Below are positions 60,868-64,000 of a stretch of 64,000 nt of DNA, in pieces (the first letter of the stretch is position 1; every line of letters begins with the position of its first letter). The stretch covers positions 248,001-312,000 of the forward strand of contig NC_013946.1 in assembly GCF_000024425.1 (NCBI RefSeq). Reading direction: 5' to 3'. A program made the position numbers and the translations under genes. The notes below the pieces were generated by a model. The model did not search any database, had not been told where the DNA came from, and was given only the letters and a program-made list of their open reading frames with translations. The DNA is from Meiothermus ruber DSM 1279. GTDB taxonomy: Bacteria; Deinococcota; Deinococci; Deinococcales; Thermaceae.

Positions 60868-61368
60868 GTGCCCGCACCCTCCACCTTCTGCGCACGCGAA
60901 GGGAAGCCACTTCCCCAGGTGATTCGGGCCGCTCTGCTCAACCCCGCCCCCTGTCTTCCCATGGATTCCAGGAAGCTGCCCACCGCCGCCCTGGCGCGGG
61001 CCAGACTCCCCGGTAGCATCGGTCGCGACCACGCCAACCGTCCATACTTTTACGGGCTGCGCTTGCACGCGCCGGTGGATGAGCAGGGCTTTTGGCGACG
61101 GGCGCTGCTGGCTTTGGCCCACGCGCATGATGGGGTGGAGGTATCGGGTGGTCACGGGGGACAGGGGCTATCGGAGCTGGGCGCTCAAGGCACAGGTGGC
61201 CTGGCGGAAGGAGTGCTTTTTGCGAGGGCATCGGCTGGTCGGAGTGGTGCTTCTGGGCTATGGCCTCCTCAGGTTGATGGAGCGCGACCCCACCTGGCGC
61301 CTTCTGGTGGGGCAGTTCAGAGAAATTTGGCTTTTCCGAATTGGGGTTTATTTTTAGAAAGTTTTTAG
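60868..61368 (+). pseudogene. Decayed DDE transposase remnant
   Basis: One frame encodes RPYFYGLRLHAPVDEQGF and LALAHAHDGVEV, typical of the middle of IS4/IS5/IS982-type DDE transposases; after a frameshift near 61110-61150 another frame continues VVTGDRGYRSWALKAQVAWRKE and on to the end. The N-terminal part and clear terminal inverted repeats are missing. The element is inactive and its family is not settled. It lies directly before the exporter operon. Confidence 0.72.
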
Positions 61369-61391
61369 TCTGAATTCCTACCCTGAGCGCG

Positions 61392-63479
61392 ATGAAATTG
61401 GTTCGCCAGGTGGATAGCACCGACTGTGGGCCGGCCTGCCTGGCCATGGTGTTGGGGTACTGGGGCCGGAAGGAACCGCTGTACCGGCTACGGACATTAG
61501 CCGGTACCACCCAGTCGGGCACCTCGATGCTGGGCTTGGTGCGTGCTGGTAGGCAGCTCGGCCTCGAGGTTCGGGCGCTGGAAGCGGATCTGGAAGGGCT
61601 CCGAACCCTAAGAACCCCCCTGGTGCTGCACTGGGAGCACAACCACTACGTGGTTCTGGTTCGCCTCACCCCGCGCAAGGTTCAGATTGCCGATCCCGCG
61701 GTGGGGTTGCGTTGGATTGGGCTTGGGGAACTGCAAAAGAAGTGGACGGGCAAGCTGTTGTGGCTCAAGCCGGAGCCTGCCTTCGAACGGGGCAACTTTG
61801 TGAGCAAGAGAGGACTCAAGGGCTTCCTGGCCCACCTGGCACATTTTCGCGGCACGGGTGGGGTGCTGCTGGAGCTCACCCTGGCCACCATCGCCCTGAG
61901 CCTGCTGGGCTTGGGTGGGCCTGTCTTGAGCCAACTGGTCTTCGATCGGGTGCTGACCTTCCGTGAGGAGAGTCTGCTGCCTTATCTGCTGGTGGCGATT
62001 TTCGCCCTGACCTTTTTCCAGACCTTGCTGGCGAGCCTGCGGGCACACCTAGCCACCCAACTCTCGATGCGCCTCAACTACCGGCTCAAACTAAGCTACC
62101 TGCACCACCTGCTGCGTTTGCCGCTGCGGACGCTCGAGGCCCGGCTGCCTGGCGACCTGCTCTCGCGGTTCGGCGATCTGGGCCAGGTTGAAAGCATCCT
62201 GCGCAACCTGTTGGTGGGATTGCCCTCGACCCTACTCACCCTGGTGTTGAGTTTTGTGTTGCTTTTCACCTACAACCCCAAACTGGCCTGGGTGGCGCTT
62301 CTGGTGGTTCCCATTCATCTGGTGTATCTGCTCTGGCTGGCCCCGCGTTTGCGCGAGAACAGTCTCCAGAGCCTGCGCAAAGGTGCCGAGGTAGATAGCT
62401 ACGTGCTGGGGAGTCTGGAAGGGGTGACGGCCCTCAAGGCCTTGCGGGGAGAGGGATGGGCGCTGAGCCGAGGCCGAGACCAGATTGCCGGCCTGAACGA
62501 CATTCTCTGGCAGGGATTTCTGCTCTCCAACTGGGGTGGGGCTTTGGTGGCCTTGCTGGGCGGGCTATTTAGCCTATTTTTGCTGTGGTATGGCGCCGGA
62601 CTGGTCTTGCGCCTCGAGCTCACCGTGGGCCAGTTGGTGGCCGCCTACGGTTTGGTGCAGGGGGTCACGGCGGCCCTGGGTAGCCTTAGTGGCACTGTAA
62701 TGGCCATTCAGCAAGGTATTGTGGCCTCCGACCGCCTGGCCGAGGTGGTCGAACTCGAGCCCGAACAGGAACAAAAGAACGCCGTGTTGCGCCCCCTCGA
62801 GCGGGCAATTGCCCTCGAGCATCTCTGCTTTAGCTACCTGCCCGAGCGCCCCCTGCTCAAAGACCTGTGCCTGGAACTGCCCAAAGGGAGCTACACCGCG
62901 ATTGTAGGGCCCAACGGGGCGGGAAAGAGCACCCTGGGGGGTTTGTTGGCGCGGATGCTCGAGCCCCAATCGGGGCGTATTAGCTGGGATGGGCGCGACC
63001 TGGCCGAGCTTTCCCCCGATGCGGTACGGGAGCGGGTGGCGTATTTGCGCCAGGAGGTGCCCCTGTTCTACGCGACCCTGCGTGAAAATCTGAGCCTGGG
63101 ACACCCCCTGCCGGAGGAAAGACTTTGGCGGGTTCTGGAGCTGGTGGGCCTCATGCCTGCGGTACGGCGCTTACCCGAGGGGCTCGACACCGTGGTGGGT
63201 GGCGAGAGCCTCTACCGCTTCAGCAGCGGCGAGCGGCAACTGCTGGGGGTGGCCCGCGCCCTCCTAAGCCCTGCCGACCTGCTAATTCTGGACGAGCCCA
63301 CCGCCACCCTCGACCCCGATAAGGAGCGCCAAATTGTCGCCCTGCTCCGGGCTTTTAAGGGTGAGCGTACCCTGCTGGTGATCACCCACCGGCCTGCCCT
63401 GCTCGAGCCCGCCGATCAAGTCTTCGCGTTGCAGGATGGGGTTCTGAAGCCCGTCGAACCGGTGTTGCAGGGGGTGTAA
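61392..63479 (+). CDS. Peptidase-containing ABC exporter (C39 bacteriocin-type)
   Basis: A 695-residue PCAT protein. The N-terminal C39 protease has C12 ([15 protein letters not shown]), the His in HNHYVVLV and the Asp in IADPAVG. Six membrane helices follow (about residues 155-430), then the ATPase with Walker A GPNGAGKS near residue 506, signature SSGERQL and Walker B LILDEPT. Such exporters cut double-glycine leaders and secrete the peptide. No leader-peptide gene was found in the window. TACCCT lies 7 nt before the ATG, suggesting a leaderless mRNA. Its HlyD-type partner starts 3 bp after the stop. Confidence 0.93.
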   Translation: MKLVRQVDSTDCGPACLAMVLGYWGRKEPLYRLRTLAGTTQSGTSMLGLVRAGRQLGLEVRALEADLEGLRTLRTPLVLHWEHNHYVVLVRLTPRKVQIADPAVGLRWIGLGELQKKWTGKLLWLKPEPAFERGNFVSKRGLKGFLAHLAHFRGTGGVLLELTLATIALSLLGLGGPVLSQLVFDRVLTFREESLLPYLLVAIFALTFFQTLLASLRAHLATQLSMRLNYRLKLSYLHHLLRLPLRTLEARLPGDLLSRFGDLGQVESILRNLLVGLPSTLLTLVLSFVLLFTYNPKLAWVALLVVPIHLVYLLWLAPRLRENSLQSLRKGAEVDSYVLGSLEGVTALKALRGEGWALSRGRDQIAGLNDILWQGFLLSNWGGALVALLGGLFSLFLLWYGAGLVLRLELTVGQLVAAYGLVQGVTAALGSLSGTVMAIQQGIVASDRLAEVVELEPEQEQKNAVLRPLERAIALEHLCFSYLPERPLLKDLCLELPKGSYTAIVGPNGAGKSTLGGLLARMLEPQSGRISWDGRDLAELSPDAVRERVAYLRQEVPLFYATLRENLSLGHPLPEERLWRVLELVGLMPAVRRLPEGLDTVVGGESLYRFSSGERQLLGVARALLSPADLLILDEPTATLDPDKERQIVALLRAFKGERTLLVITHRPALLEPADQVFALQDGVLKPVEPVLQGV

Positions 63480-63482
63480 GCA

Positions 63483-64000
63483 ATGAGCCAGGGCCGCCTC
63501 GAGTGGGAACTCCCGCCTGCCCGCAAAAGCCGCTGGGTGCTGTGGCTGCTGCTCCTAATTCTGGGCATCCTGGTGGTGGGGGCTTGGCTAACACCGGTGC
63601 AGGTGTATGCCCTTGCGTCGGGCGCACTGGAACCCAGGGGCCAGGTGCTGCGGGTACTGGCTCCTTCCGGCGGACGGCTCGTCTATGTAGGCGTACAGCC
63701 CGGCCAGCTCGTGCAAAAAGGACAGCGGCTTTACACCCTGGATGGCCTGGGCAGCAGCCCGGAGGAGGCCCGCTTGCAGCTTCAGACCGCTATGGCCCAG
63801 GCCGAAGAAGCCGTGCGAACCCTGGCCCAGGTACGCGAACAGCTCGCGCAGCGTCGGCGCATCGCGCAAATCCAGACCAGCCTTTATCAGGTAGGGGCCA
63901 TCGCGCGTGTGGAGTACCTCGAGGCCCTGGAAAACCTGCGCCAAGCCGAGGCTGCTGTCAGGGTGGCCGAGGCCAGGGTTAGCACCCTGCGAGCCCAGGC
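63483..64000 (+). CDS. HlyD-family membrane-fusion protein, partial
   Basis: Open to the window end (172 residues seen). A short cytoplasmic head is followed by one transmembrane helix (about residues 18-38, WVLWLLLLILGILVVGAW), a biotinyl-lipoyl half (VLAPSGGRLVYVGVQPGQLVQKGQRLYTLDG) and a coiled-coil hairpin rich in Ala, Glu and Gln. It would join the C39 exporter to an outer-membrane channel. The ATG is three bases after the exporter stop, so the pair is one operon. Confidence 0.88.
   Translation, partial: MSQGRLEWELPPARKSRWVLWLLLLILGILVVGAWLTPVQVYALASGALEPRGQVLRVLAPSGGRLVYVGVQPGQLVQKGQRLYTLDGLGSSPEEARLQLQTAMAQAEEAVRTLAQVREQLAQRRRIAQIQTSLYQVGAIARVEYLEALENLRQAEAAVRVAEARVSTLRAQ

Overview
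The window looks like chromosome of a Thermaceae bacterium, most probably Meiothermus. Base composition is GC-rich with strong GC bias at third codon positions. The 16S rRNA gene stands alone with its own promoter and terminator and no linked 23S-5S, an arrangement known from Thermus and relatives. The copZ-csoR-copA order and the CsoR copper ligands match Thermus thermophilus. Many genes seem to be leaderless, with a -10 box 5-9 nt before the start codon. Species cannot be fixed from sequence reading alone.

Layout. 0.07-8.3 kb: a xylan/xylo-oligosaccharide locus (LacI-type regulator, sugar ABC binding protein and two permeases, secreted GH10 xylanase, GH1 beta-glycosidase, GH43 beta-xylosidase), with a perfect 18-bp operator palindrome in front of the transporter. 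8.5-10.0 kb: solitary 16S rRNA gene. 10.1-14.6 kb: cytochrome P450, then a segment (lipoprotein, DUF3105 protein, alpha/beta hydrolase) bounded by two inverted copies of a ~130-bp double-hairpin repeat. 14.7-25.6 kb: a copper-homeostasis island (copZ, csoR, copA, a small SHOCT protein, a Met-rich PepSY-like protein, an interrupted gene, a CopB-like ATPase with an unusual CPD motif, a two-component pair, a multicopper oxidase, a DUF305 protein). Two CsoR-like sites and three copies of a CTTTA-N6-CTTAAC box suggest two regulatory layers. 25.6-29.6 kb (minus strand): amylosucrase, GH13 alpha-glucosidase and a low-molecular-weight phosphatase.

29.8-35.8 kb: lipoproteins, a small outer-membrane-like protein, a TetR regulator, a second two-component pair and a VapBC-type toxin-antitoxin pair. 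35.9-39.4 kb: GMC oxidoreductase and the GTPase TypA. 39.6-43.5 kb: a TIM-barrel isomerase-like protein with a UgpAEB-like ABC transporter. 43.6-53.3 kb: PurU, an HtrA-type protease, a 901-residue metallopeptidase/beta-propeller/beta-barrel protein, PurA, a YbaK-family deacylase, an M20 peptidase and ArgRS. 53.9-60.6 kb: a SARP-like regulator with a frameshift at a C run, a glutaredoxin, Fpg, a small membrane protein, a WYL regulator divergent from an SDR, and Ddl. 60.6-64.0 kb: a decayed transposase, then a C39-peptidase ABC exporter and the start of its HlyD-type partner, cut off by the window end.

The clearest items for follow-up are the copper island with its two operator families and CPD-type ATPase, the frameshifted SARP-like regulator, the double-hairpin repeat family, and the peptidase-propeller-barrel fusion. 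I saw no CRISPR array, tRNA gene or intact insertion sequence.
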